Assembly (NCBI GenBank): GCA_003991915.1
Contig: RQTK01000074.1
Span: forward strand, 406,706-470,705
Direction: 5' to 3'
DNA: 64,000 nt
DNA from: Elysia chlorotica
Taxonomy: Eukaryota; Mollusca; Gastropoda; Plakobranchidae
Positions 14,001-25,655 of this stretch are shown here, piece after piece. A model generated the notes under the pieces. That model searched no databases. It saw only the letters and a program-made list of their open reading frames with translations, and had not been told where the DNA came from. Position numbers and translations under genes: made by a program. The first letter of the stretch is position 1, and each line of letters starts with the position of its first letter.

Positions 14001-17000
14001 TTCTCATTTATAGCAAATAAAATTGTAATGGTTCTTTAGACAAAGCTAAATGCAAGGCACTCAAATTTACCTGCAGACAATACTGTACCAAGGGTTTGAG
14101 GTGAGGAACAATAATTGCAACTTCTGACTCCAACAGCTCATCAAAAAACTCTAGGGCCACACAAGCCTTGTCCTGAAAAGAAAAAAAACAATATATACTA
14201 CTTTATAGTACAAAATTGTTCTGTAGCTAGATTAGATGTTGGTGAATATTTTAGAACCGTAAAAAAATTACAACTGCAAGTTTTTATATTATTAAAAAAA
14301 TAGTCTGATGTGACTGCAGGTGTCACGCTTTAAGTGTTCATTGTCATGTTGAAATCTAGATCGTCTTGTGGGCTAGGTGTTAAAGAAGGTTAAAACTAGG
14401 CTATTGGAGAGCCTAATCTTCTACTGCAGTCTTAGTCCCAAATTCTTTCCAGAACAAAAAGAAGTTAAGGTGTCAAAAAATCATGTCAGACAAACAGTGC
14501 TCCTGTGGATCTATATTTAGTTAGAGAGATTAACTGTCCACTTTTCTTAAAAACCAGTAGAACATTTCTACTCATAGTATTCTTTACTTTCATTTTCATT
14601 TGGCTTTGAGCAAGTTAAATTAGACTTTACACTAATTTCTCATGTCATGTCAGATTACATTGTAGATCACATCAGACACATGAATTTGGATTTTAATATA
14701 ATTTAATCTGTTTATGATTACAAACTTGTGTTAACTGATTTAAATGTTTTATTAAGGTCTTAGTTAAATCATTTGTATTTTCTTGGAATCTGGCATTCTA
14801 GAAATAAAAAAAACAAAACAAAAAAACAGGTAGTTTGGACAAAGATGTCCACATGTTCACATCAATTATTAGACTGAATGAAAAATTTGAAAAAATGCAA
14901 TGCATGTATATCATTTGCACATAAATAAACCAAGTTTCTATTAAATATAAGATAGGATTGTCTTTGTTTAATTTTTTTCTTAAAATATTCCTAAAAATTT
15001 GTTTCACTGTTGTCTGATGTTACCTTATTTAAGCTATATAAGTAACAACAGACACTTAATTTCTTAAAATAAAATAGGTTCAATGATTTGTATGTCTCCA
15101 AATTTGTTTTTAGATTTAGCTTACTAAAAATTAACATAGCAAATATTTAAAAAATTAAATAATTTTCCGATAATTAGAGAAAAAATTATAGACAGGAATG
15201 TTCGATGTGACATGTCACACTTTAATTTTGTGAAAATGTAGAAACAAAATTTGTTTTTGGCTTTAAATTTTTCTTTGGTACATTAGGCAACGAAAGCTGG
15301 ATAAATAATTATGTATTGTTTTATTTATACATTTATGTCAATTGATGAGATTTTTGGCAACTTATGTGACATGTCACATTTGACTCTCCTACAGGACATC
15401 ATAAAAAAGGTATTTGCTAAAAAATAAGACACTATGTTCCCAACCATAAAAATCATTTACTGCAGTCCTAATCTTCATGCCAGACAGCATCAATAACTGA
15501 TTAATGCATTTCTAAAAGTTGGACCTTCTGGCATCTTTTGACCTTTACTCAAATAGTGTCAACAAATTTTTTTCGTAATTATATTTCAATCAAAAGCATG
15601 CAACGTACACTATGCATGTTATGGATTTTATATGTACGATTAAAGAGAACTAATTTTTTTTTAAATACTTACCTCATCAACTGTGGTCAAAACTTGCACA
15701 ACCTCTAGAACTTTAGGTACCACATTTTGGACATGTTTCTGGAAAGGTTTTAAAAAGAAAGATTTTTTTAAGTTTATACAAAAACAGTGATGAGAAGCTG
15801 TTTAAATGTAAAAGAATTTTTGTGATAATGGACCGATAGACTATCAGCAATGCTGGTCAGACAATGAATTAACCCAAAAAAATTATGAAAACAGCACAAG
15901 TGGGTTTGAAAAACAATTTTTCTGGTCTTTCTATTAAAATTAAAGGCCCATATTTACTGAACACCAGCTACCCCCTGGTTGGACAGTAGGCTGACAAGTA
16001 ATGTAACTGATAATTATGATCATTACCGCCTCACGATAGCTCCGTGGCCTGCTTTCACAAGCAGACGGTGCAATACTCGGCAGGTGTCCAAAAATCTGGT
16101 CTGATATTTATCTAGAAATTCGTGGGATGTGAAACTAATTAAATTTAAATATTATTAGCATTATCTCTGTAGGAAACCTATGGGACACAACATTAATTTG
16201 AAGATTGCGATTGCATTTTTAGCAATATAAGGCGCCAGATATCTCTAGCATTAGTGCTCTTGATTGACAAGTAGGAGGTCAAAGGTTCAATACTCAGCTG
16301 ATATTTCCATTTCTGTATTGTAGAACTTTCAATTGGGGCTACAAGGGAAATGAAACATACACTCACAGCTATTTAAAATTAAAGTTTAATTGTGATCACC
16401 TGCAGTAAAAACAGTAATACTGGAATGACATGGGCCGAGCTGAGGAGGACATCCCAGAACCGAGTACGCTGGAGGAGTGTGGTTGCAGCCCTATGCTCCT
16501 ATAGGAGCGAAGAGGATTAAGTCAAGTAAGTCAACTGAACCCCGCCAGGCGTGACATAATTGGCTTTGCTGAGTCCAGCTGACGAACTTTCCAGTTAGAT
16601 CTAGGACATAACTATAATGAGGTTAAGAGTACAATCTAAAGGACAGGCAACCGCCAAGAAAGATAAAAAACAACCAAGAAATTTGAGCAAGCGGGTTCCA
16701 ATTAACTTAAAGTTGAACAAACGAAACAGACTCAAATGTGTGTTGTAAAGTGAGAACACAAGAAAAAGAAGAGCGGAAAGAAAAGTTTTCAAACTACACA
16801 GGTTCAATGTAAATTTGCATTCTGTAAACTTCTTGCTTTATTGATAAAAAGCGGATGTTTTAATCGAGCGTGACTGGATTCTTATATTACAAAAATCTTG
16901 GTTGTGTTCAACGAACAGAATGACCAAATCTGAGCGCCTTTGGTCACAAGTGGTATTGAACTAAGAAGCGATAAGAAAGGTCTATCCATGGTCGTCTGAT

Positions 17001-20000
17001 TGATTGTATTGACACAGAGAAATATTATGGCGAATGACTATTTTTGCCCTGCTATTTTTCGTCCATAAACATTTTTCAGGGTATTTTCCCGGTTTTTGTC
17101 AATATTGAATAAATACTTGGAAATTTTACAGCCAGGAATTCACAAAACAAAATTTCCTGGTTCACTTCAAGCCCTCTGAAAAAAAATTACTGAAACCAAT
17201 AAACACCTCAAACAATTATATTTACTGTGGCAAAGAAAGACATCAGTGAGTTGATATTGTCAAATGCAAAGAATTTTATGTCTTTTAACTCACCATTTCG
17301 TCATCACCAATATAAAAGACCAAGTCCGTCATTGATCTGAAAGAGAAGGACAAAATAAACACTATTCTGGGACAATGTAAATGACAATACAGAACTCTGT
17401 TAATATAGAATGATAAAAAATTACCTGTAAATTTTTAAATGGCCATAGCAACATAATTATGTTCTGCATAATGTCTTTATTTCAGTAGAAAAAAAATGTT
17501 CAACCATTTCATGAACCTTAAATTTGCCAATATAATAATAGAACCAAGACAGAACTAAAATGTGAGATGACATTTATTTTAAATTAAATTTGAAAAATAC
17601 ATGTTCTATAGAAGACTAATTTTCACTCACTTGATGGCTAAATAACTGACTTCTCGGTTGACCGTTTCATTCAAAGCACAAGCTAAAAGGTCCAGGAGTG
17701 AGACCATGTGCGGTTTCATTTGCTCCGCCGCCAGAGATGTCACAGTCGAAAGCACAAACATACCAGTCTGCCGTTGAGAAAATCAATTAAATATATCTAA
17801 ACAAATACTATTTATGGTATCCCCTATTATGACAGCAAAAACAGAAAAAAACTCGACTTTTAAAGCCTAGCGCTCGCATGAGGATTGATGCCAAATGCTA
17901 ACGATTCCATTTGAAAGGTTTTATCACAGACTCACACCTCAGAGGTTAGAACGTACAACCCACAAGTTTTCTTTTTTGTATTTTCCTTTTTCAAAACTAA
18001 AGTATGAATTAGTGTTCCAGTAAAGGTATTTTCTGCCAAAAAATCAAGACAACATGGATTGACTTCATTTAAACTTTGTTTTTGGTATCTGGAACTAGAT
18101 AAGAATTCTGGGATCATTTTTTCTTTGCTAAAGTTAGCAACATATTTAGTTACCAAATTCCAATCTGCCCCACCTCTCTTTTTGCTGGATCTTCATCTCT
18201 GACAAAATTGACAATGAACTCAAACAAGGCTGGCCAAGTGTTGCTGGGTGTATCATGACGTGCCATTACAGCAATGATCTGTGCAATGGCTGACCTTGCG
18301 CTTTTGCTATGTTACATGACATAAGAATTAAAAAAAATATGTGTGTTTAAATAGAATGATGTTGACTTGTTTTTGCCAATTGATCTTTTACCGTAGATTT
18401 TATAATTCAATTGCATTAATTTAAACTAGACATCAAACCTTTTTTAACTGTTTACACATAATTTATATCGCTTTGAAGTAGTAGCGCTTTTGTTTACACA
18501 TGGCACTCGTGATAGCCTATGCTTTTTCCTTTGAGGTTTAATTTTTATGCGAATTTCTAATACAAGGCTATTTATTATAAAACGATTAAGTGTTACTTTT
18601 TATTTAATAATTTGAATTGTTCTTTAAATATATATTTATTTTCATTTATTGAATGGCATTTACAGATTAAGTTTTAAGTATATCAAATTCTTTCATTTAA
18701 AACCTTTTATTGCATAACATTAAAAGATCAATTTGATGTATATTTCTTTCGTGTATACCATGTAAAGCGCTTTAAGATTTTATACTAGCCCTAACTATAT
18801 GTTACTTATTATTGTTATTGTTGTTTCATAATTTCAAAAAAGGAAAAAAACAGGATCTCACATTTAGGCAGAAAATAAATTCAACATTTTTGTCTTTTTT
18901 TTAATGAAAGGAAGTTATAAATAGTACTGTGGATGTGCCTTTAACCACTTTGTAATAAATATATATTTATTTATTAAAGGGAGAAAGAAAAAAAGATTGA
19001 AAGCATCTATTAGCATTAAAAAGTACTTATACCATTTGAAATAAAAACTCACTCTTGCTCCTGGACCAAAAGCTGTATGATGCTTCCCCTGATACTAAGG
19101 GTAAAAAAAAGAAAAGAAGAAAATAAACAGTGTCAGAAGAAGGAAAAAAAAAAAGATACCACAATTATTGGGCTGTTGAGTTGGTTTAACGTCCAATATC
19201 AGCACTATATAGGCTATATTGTAGACGGGCCCCAAGACTAACGTCTGACAATTTTATGTGATCCCACACACGAGACAGGGGGGGAACCATGATCCTTCTC
19301 AGCCGTCACATTAAACTGACCAACCCAACCAGTAGGGAGCATCGCCAGGGCTCAACAACCGAATTTTGCGTCGGAAGCCGATGTTCTACCCCAGGACCAC
19401 CGCGCCCCCCACAATGATTGTGCAAAACAGATGATAAAAAGCGTAAATTTATTACAAGGAAACTTGCACATGTAAAAGTTAAGGATTGAAAAAAAAATTC
19501 TAGCTAAAAAGATTGATTTTAAAATAAACAGAAGTTAAGACGGTTGCCTGTTGAAGTGTTCAATACCATTTTTTATTGGTTGACATAAGGGCCATGATGA
19601 GAATTAAAGAGACAAAATGCCCCAATGTGGTGATGCTTACTTATTTTTGAAAGCTTCATCCAGGGCTGCCCACTGCTTTGTTTTGTGAATTTTTCTTCTG
19701 ATCAGAACAGCTGCGTACTGACGAATCTGAAAAACAATTAGTTGCAGAAGGGTTCATTATCAAACGAATTGAGAAACAAAATTAAAAGCAATCTTAAAAC
19801 TTCAAATAGCTAATAGAATAAACAGTTACAATGAAAACTGAAACTTTGAATTGATAATCTTTTTACCTATCATTTTGTGATATGAACCAAAACTTAGATA
19901 ATCTTTTGACTTGCAATGAAAACTTAACTTTTAAGTCAGTAAAATAAGATGAAACTGACTGATTTCATTTCTTTTCTTTTTAATTGTTGATTATCTTTTA

Positions 20001-21453
20001 CTTATACAGAAAATAAGCAAAACTCTTAATAGGTATAGGACAGATTTATTGATAACCTGAAAAGGTAAATAAATACCTGAGGCTGAGATGAGGTCGCTAG
20101 AATTTGACATAATGCTTGAAGAGTGCCAGGGTTTTTGAATGCCTCTTTCAAATCTGCTGTTGCCTAGAAAAATTATAGAAAAGAAACACTGCAAGGAAAA
20201 ATGTACATACATCAATCTATGTATTCTGGAGTCAAGTCCCAATTTGACAACATTGCACGTGATTAACAACTTTTTATTTTTTGTTTGTTTGTTGTTTCTT
20301 TTTTTGTGNNNNNNNNNNNNNNNNNNNNNNNNNGAGGGGGTATGTACAGGTTTTAAAAACCTGTTGAAATTAATTTAAAAACCTATTATGGCTAATATAA
20401 GGCTATTGCGCTATTATTATGCATGCTGTTATAAGAATTGATATTACTCTTTACTGTCTATACTGTTTTGTTTTGCCGTATGTGAAGACCACCAAATGTG
20501 CCTTTAATTCTTTAAACCCAACAGTAAAATAAAAAAAAATTGACTGGAAAAAAAACCTCTTTCCATTCATAGATATCTAAAAGTAAAACCTACAGAAAAA
20601 CATGGAACGTGGGCTGAAAGAGTTAAAAAGAACAAAATTTTAAGTTTTATCTTAACTTATTTTACCTTACCTCCATTATATATTTTTACCTAGATAATAG
20701 TGTTGAGCAAATAAGTGAATAACACACCTACAGATCTAGCTAGAATTTGTCTTTGACTCCTCTTTCCTAACCACACACACATTTTAAACCCTTTTCATGG
20801 ATCGTTGTTCGTCAGCTGCCACTCATCCCCCCTCCCCTCTCTGCATATTATAATAATTATAAATTTTTTCATAATCATTGTGACCCACCCGTTATTTTTT
20901 AGCAAAGACCCACTTGGTTGTCTAATTTTAACTGAATTTTGAGTGTCTGGGTGTATGCAACTTTATACGCTTTCTGGACATCTGATTCATTGATTCCGAG
21001 GGTGAGTACAAGATTAGTTGATCCAAGATAGTTTATTAAAGGCGAGTAAGAAGAAGAATCAGAGATTTTTGTCTGTTCGATCATCAAAGATCTAGGTCCC
21101 TGTTGACGTGTTGTATGACGATCTAGGCTTTAAAATAGCTAAGTAATTATGTCCTAAATGTTGTCTTCTATCCCGTAGTTGGTACAACCAAGAGGGTACT
21201 TTTGAATAATTTAGCTACCAGCTCTCACCATTTCCATCTTCGTCTAACACCAAATTTTCTTTATAATTATTAAAATCATTCCCTGTCCACAGTATGATTT
21301 TGTCCTCCCATGATTGGTGCTCCATCCTCCCACTGTTTACATGGCGTCCATATTCAATTATAAAGGTTTAATTGAAACAATATAAAAACAGCTGGGTAAG
21401 CATTTACAAGAAAATGCAGAAATCTTTCAAAATATATAGACCTATATTTGTTT

Positions 21454-21513
<60 letters not shown>

Positions 21514-21669
21514 CTTCGAAATTTGGTAGGTAAAAGGTCTAAATTACACGGCTCTTTCAGCTGCAGGGTTCACTAAGGTGAAGAATTTAATAATTTCCCA
21601 AACCTTTTGGATAACCTCATTGTCAGGCTCAAGAAGCCGCGCCAAAATTTCTTCTAATGGAGAAGCCAT
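1542..21669 (-). CDS. IPO4: Importin-4 (IPO4), N-terminal 620 codons, 19 exons, 3' part beyond window
   Basis: Karyopherin-beta that carries cargo (in vertebrates histones H3/H4 and ribosomal proteins) through nuclear pores. Exons, 5' to 3' on minus: 21669-21604, 20163-20077, 19726-19641, 19094-19053, 18306-18174, 17767-17631, 17336-17294, 15738-15673, 14172-14071, 12420-12337, 9975-9844, 8463-8410, 7629-7520, 7205-7097, 5388-5250, 4642-4529, 4270-4151, 2963-2840, 1653-1542. All introns are GT-AG and phases chain to exactly 1860 nt without a stop. The start MASPLEEILARLLEPDNEV has the IPO4 N-terminal layout. Diagnostic HEAT-repeat strings include IRQYAAVLIRRK, ALEFFDELLESEV, VRNSALFAVGQFSEHLQ, PKELAISAIGGAG and DPDLRRYVYSLF. 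Exon 11 holds the acidic loop DDDEEDDEDDEEVEAH. Vertebrate IPO4 is about 1,080 aa, so roughly 450 residues lie left of position 1. The importin family is certain; IPO4 rather than IPO5 rests on remembered similarity. Confidence 0.93.
2310..2526 (-). mobile_element. tRNA-derived SINE, family 1, copy A
   Basis: Read on minus, the element starts with a tRNA-like head (GGTAGCCCTGGGGTA for box A, GTGGTTCTAGCCC for box B) and ends with the family tail containing TATAGCCTATATAGTGCTGA and TTTAACCAACTC. Near-identical flanks GAAAGGCTGTA (2299-2309) and GAAAGTCTGTA (2527-2537) look like a target-site duplication with one mismatch. Lies in an importin-4 intron. Confidence 0.8.
2964..4150. other. importin-4 intron, nothing further seen
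   Basis: AT-rich intronic sequence with short A/T runs. No repeat family or coding segment was recognised. Confidence 0.6.
5513..5606. repeat. (AAT)n microsatellite
   Basis: About 31 units of AAT, mildly interrupted near the left end by AAC and GAT. Poly-Asn and poly-Leu ORFs across it are artefacts. Confidence 0.95.
6533..6570. repeat. (AAT)n microsatellite
   Basis: About 12 AAT units with one interruption. Confidence 0.9.
8464..9843. other. importin-4 intron with compound microsatellite
   Basis: Apart from the TG/GA/GACA block at 8530-8780 the intron is plain AT-rich sequence with no recognised element. Confidence 0.6.
8530..8780. repeat. Compound (TG)n-(GA)n-(GACA)n microsatellite
   Basis: About ten TG units, then mixed GA/GACA, a pure GA run, and about ten tandem GACA units near 8713-8752. 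All four ORFs over it are low-complexity shadows. Confidence 0.95.
10060..10130 (-). mobile_element. Probable LINE 3' tail with GATAA repeat
   Basis: GATAAGATAAGATAAG is followed by CCTTTATAATCCCGTAGA and GAAATTTTTCTTGGTTG. On minus this resembles the conserved 3' end of CR1/Rex-type LINEs (a GGGAT...AAAG end followed by a short tandem tail). Only the tail is visible, so the assignment is tentative. Confidence 0.4.
10627..11064. repeat. Tandem units made of (GA)n plus a 75-bp unique block
   Basis: Four long GA runs (10627-10672, 10747-10806, about 10882-10943, 11021-11064) are separated by copies of one unique block. The block begins GTGAGTAGTTGCGAGAGATA and ends ACTTTATCTTATTAGCAAG. Copy 1 is about 10672-10746, copy 2 about 10807-10881, and copy 3 (10944-10997) carries an internal deletion. 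Confidence 0.9.
12421..14070. other. importin-4 intron, nothing recognised
   Basis: AT-rich with short homopolymers. No transposon motif, exon or RNA gene was seen. Confidence 0.55.
14173..15672. other. importin-4 intron, nothing recognised
   Basis: AT-rich, no coding or repeat structure recognised. Confidence 0.55.
16215..16345 (+). mobile_element. Possible tRNA-derived SINE head, family 2
   Basis: The segment TAGCATTAGTGCTCTTGATT (box A region) followed by GGAGGTCAAAGGTTCAATAC (box B region) has the tRNA layout seen at the head of tRNA SINEs. It resembles the copy at 47681-47935. The 3' end is not defined. It lies in the importin-4 intron 15739-17293. Confidence 0.5.
18307..19052. other. 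importin-4 intron, nothing recognised
   Basis: AT-rich intron with no recognised repeat. Confidence 0.55.
19171..19410 (-). mobile_element. tRNA-derived SINE, family 1, copy B, with target-site duplication
   Basis: Full-length copy. Minus head GGGGGGCGCGGTGGTCCTGG (tRNA 5' half and box A), box-B-like GTTGTTGAGCCCTGG, body with CTGTCTCGTGTGTGG, tail CTATATAGTGCTGATATTGG then CGTTAAACCAACTC. It is flanked by ACAATTATTG (19161-19170) and ACAATGATTG (19411-19420), a 10-bp target-site duplication with one mismatch. Confidence 0.88.
20309..20333. other. Assembly gap (25 N)
   Basis: Run of 25 unknown bases in the first importin-4 intron. The flanks do not suggest a missing exon, because the phase from exon 1 to exon 2 is already continuous. 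Confidence 1.
21455..21510. repeat. (GA)n microsatellite
   Basis: About 28 GA units in the first importin-4 intron. Confidence 0.95.
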
Positions 21670-21732
21670 GCTGATTGTATCCCGCTTCAGTCGGTGATTG
21701 CTTGAGGAAACTCAGCAAAGTTGTGTTCCGTG

Positions 21733-21740
21733 ACTTCCGT
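21733..21740 (-). promoter_or_regulatory. ETS-like motif upstream of importin-4 start
   Basis: The minus strand reads ACGGAAGT about 65 bp upstream of the IPO4 ATG. This matches the ETS-family core common in TATA-less housekeeping promoters. No TATA box is evident nearby. Role inferred from position only. Confidence 0.3.
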
Positions 21741-22135
21741 TTATTTATTTTTTCTCTACCTATTTAATAATTCATGTTTTTTACAGAGTCCGTACTAATT
21801 TGTTTTTTAACACCGAAAGCAAAAGAGCGAACATCTGCGAACGTAGTAGCTGTAGTAGTAGTAAGTGGAGGCGAAATTGTTCAAAGGGCAAGATAATTGA
21901 AGATAATGGATCCCGAGATTCGGATCTTCCTAACAAAACTTATTAGTAACAAAAAAAAATTGTACGTGAAACAATCTTTACTTTTTGTTTTATTTCTATG
22001 CAGCTGGTTCTTCATTTCGTGAGTTGAACTATCTGTAATAGTTTATCACAGCTGTCAGTTGTTGTTTGTATGCGTGTTATGATCCATAGATTTTGTCTTT
22101 GAATGAGAAGTGCGGAAAAGGGTTGTTTTTTTGTT

Positions 22136-22268
<133 letters not shown>

Positions 22269-22996
22269 AAACATTCATAGACATAATTACATGAAATCAT
22301 AACTCTGAGCAGAAAGCAAACAAATATAAATATAATCATAATTATATTTTATTTCATTTTAAGGCTTTGTAACAATAATGACTAGTTTATGCATAGACAG
22401 TGTTTGAAAAAATCAGTTTGCCTGAAAATGTGAGAACAAGATGACAGCAGCAGCATTTACAAAAACATTATCAACAAACACAAAAACATACTTTTTAAAA
22501 GGAAGTTGGCCAATATAATAATTGTCCATAAGAATAGAATGATTATATGATCAGATAATATTAAAACATACAAAACAAAATACAGTTGTAGGACTTATAT
22601 TACACGAAATTAAAAGTATAGTGACTGAATATGTAATGAAGATATTTAAAATAAACATTTTGAATATCCATATCTCGTGAGCCCTTTTGTTCATGCCAAT
22701 AATGAAAACAAATATGAAATGAATGAAAGAAAAAGAATGTATGGGCATAGGTTCCACATCAGATTAATGTCAATATAAAAGACAAACATTTGGTTTTGTA
22801 AGCAATCATTGGTAGTTTCAAATAAATGCCAAGAACTTTGATATGGAATGAACATGAACAATAAAGAATTATTTATTAAGTACATGTATGAACTGTTATG
22901 CAAAAAGGTGGTATCATGTTCATTTATACCAGTATGAAATGGAGATTATAATAATGTATGGTAATAATTGCCCATATGCAATGAAATATAAAATAT

Positions 22997-23054
22997 TGAT
23001 ACAATTAATTTGTGAATAATTCCAATGATACAATTAATTTGTGAATAATTGCAA
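22997..23054. repeat. 29-bp tandem duplication
   Basis: Two adjacent copies of a unit beginning TGATACAATTAATTTGTGAA, period 29, nearly identical (TTCC versus TTGC at the end). Confidence 0.9.
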
Positions 23055-23764
23055 GCTGAATAAGTGATAAAAACTCTGAGCCATTTTGCCAAGTTTACTC
23101 ATTTGTTCCCAACCAAATTTCTTTATTGTCACTTTTCTTTGTACTAACATAAATCTTCCTTTTGGTCACTTTTTTAAGAGAAACTGTAAGCAATGAGATT
23201 CTCTCTGATGGATAAGAATATAACCATAGCGTCAAATCTCTTTTGTTATTTTGTTCTTATTAAAAAAGGAAAGACCAAAAATTGTATTGCCCTTTTGCTC
23301 AACCACTAAAACCATATCAGATTCTCCAACAAACAAGCAAGTGGGTGAAAGTAGGCCTACATGTATAATACTGTTAAGGCAACACCACAATGCGAAGACA
23401 CATACTCAAATTTCAATGAGAATAATGAATTTATATTATTCATTTTGAAATTGGGTAAATTTTTCTGTCATTGTATATGTGATGTATAATAAATAAATTT
23501 AAATTTAAAGCTGGTTATCAATTACATTTTGCAACCTACCATAACAAGTGCTATGAGCAAAGACAAATATATTGCAGTTATAAAATTAAAATAAATAAAA
23601 TTGAATCTCAAGTTTAAATTATTTGGTCATTAAAATATTTCTATGTTTGTTCAAAATGAAAATTTGAGGAGACCAATAAAAGAAATAATACAATCTCAAG
23701 ACTTGGAGAAAAGAAGGCAAATATTTTTGGTATATGTCTCCTTTCCAAAATAGCCTACATGTTT

Positions 23765-23980
<216 letters not shown>

Positions 23981-24114
23981 CACAGCATGTTAAAATAGTA
24001 CATGCCCTGTTTTTTAGAATGTAAATAAGTTCATTAAAAATAACTGCATTATTTGATTAAAATGCATAGTGAATGAGGTAAACCAACATAAATGTCAACA
24101 TCTGAATGTCAAGA

Positions 24115-25566
24115 TCATCTGGGCAGTAATGACATTAAGACGGCAGTGAAAGCAGATAGAGTGAAGACTGCCAAGTTGATCTGAGTCATTTTACCAGCAC
24201 TGCCTCCTATTTTTGGTCGCTTAGCTGAAATTAAAAAAAAAAAAGGTTAATGTTGCTTAGATAAGCCAAATGTACATTTTGTACCGTTAAGCATTTTTAA
24301 AATCATGTTTTTGAAAATTTGTTTTTATAAGAGCACAGGAAATTGGGGATGCCTAATTGTTTAAAAGGGGATTTGGAACTTTGTATTGAGCCTAACCCCA
24401 GTCTAGAAGTATTCTTTTATTTATTTCATTACCTTTTGCAAAATAATTGGAATCTTTGTATAAGTTTGCATGGTAACTTGGAAAAGAGGTTTAATAATAA
24501 AAAAAATCAAAATGAAGATATGTCAAAAAAGATCTTTAATATTCTATGTTAATCCAACAATCCATTATGAACATACATGAAAATGGAAAAAGCAAAAGGA
24601 AGTTCAATGCTTTATAGCTGTAGAAGATATTGAAAGAATTATTTAAATAGGCCTACTAAAGACAGTTTTAGTCATACTGATATTCTACAGATAATTGGAA
24701 ACACAATTATTTTAGGAGAAACTTGCAGCATAGCCCTTTAATGCAGTATTCAGCTGTAATTGGACACTTCGAGCAAGATTCTCCCAGGTTGTAGGGTCTT
24801 TCTCCCACATAATTGCCCCTGAAAACCAAAGGCAAAAATGAAATAATGTATCTATCTATGGCAAGAAACAACCTACTAAGATTTCAATTGCTTTTTAAAT
24901 CATACACTCTTTCTTATATTATTTGCATGTTTCTCAGATAGACCGAAAATAGAACATGCACACTCTATCCATGGACCACCACAAACTCATAAAATATTAC
25001 GCAGGAATATTAATTTGAAGATAGTTGTTCTTTTATAATTATGTAAGTCCTTCTCCCCCACATTTTCCTAAGGTGAACTTCTCTTTTAATAACACAAAGT
25101 AATTATGATAAAACTGCTACAATAACTCTGTAGCAGCCCAGGAAATACTCAATAAAGAAAAAAATTGTGAACTAATGCACACACAAAAACCATCACATTG
25201 GATTGAGTTTGATCCCTAACTTACCCAGGTCCATAATGGCAGGCCACATGATAGCCACTTATGCCTCTGAACCTTTTCAGAACTGGACAGTACTTGACCC
25301 CACAGCCTACAGCTTGGCTTGTCGCCCATACAACCTGGAAATTGTATTGATTAATTTTAAAATACGAAGATAGGACATAAGAATATTTCTTTTGATTTTG
25401 AGAAGTTTCTGGGTGTAGGCCTATAGTGAAGCGTTGAATTTTTTTTTATACAACGTTTCCATATTTATAGCGCATTTTGACTGGTCATCTTCACCATCTT
25501 ATCATTTAGTTTCTGGCCATATCTCTCTCTTCATCTCTCCTTTCTCCTCTCTCATTGTCCTTTCTT

Positions 25567-25655
<89 letters not shown>

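Noticed and set aside
20139-20378. ORF crossing the N run
   Set aside because: It spans the assembly gap and is antisense to an importin-4 exon.
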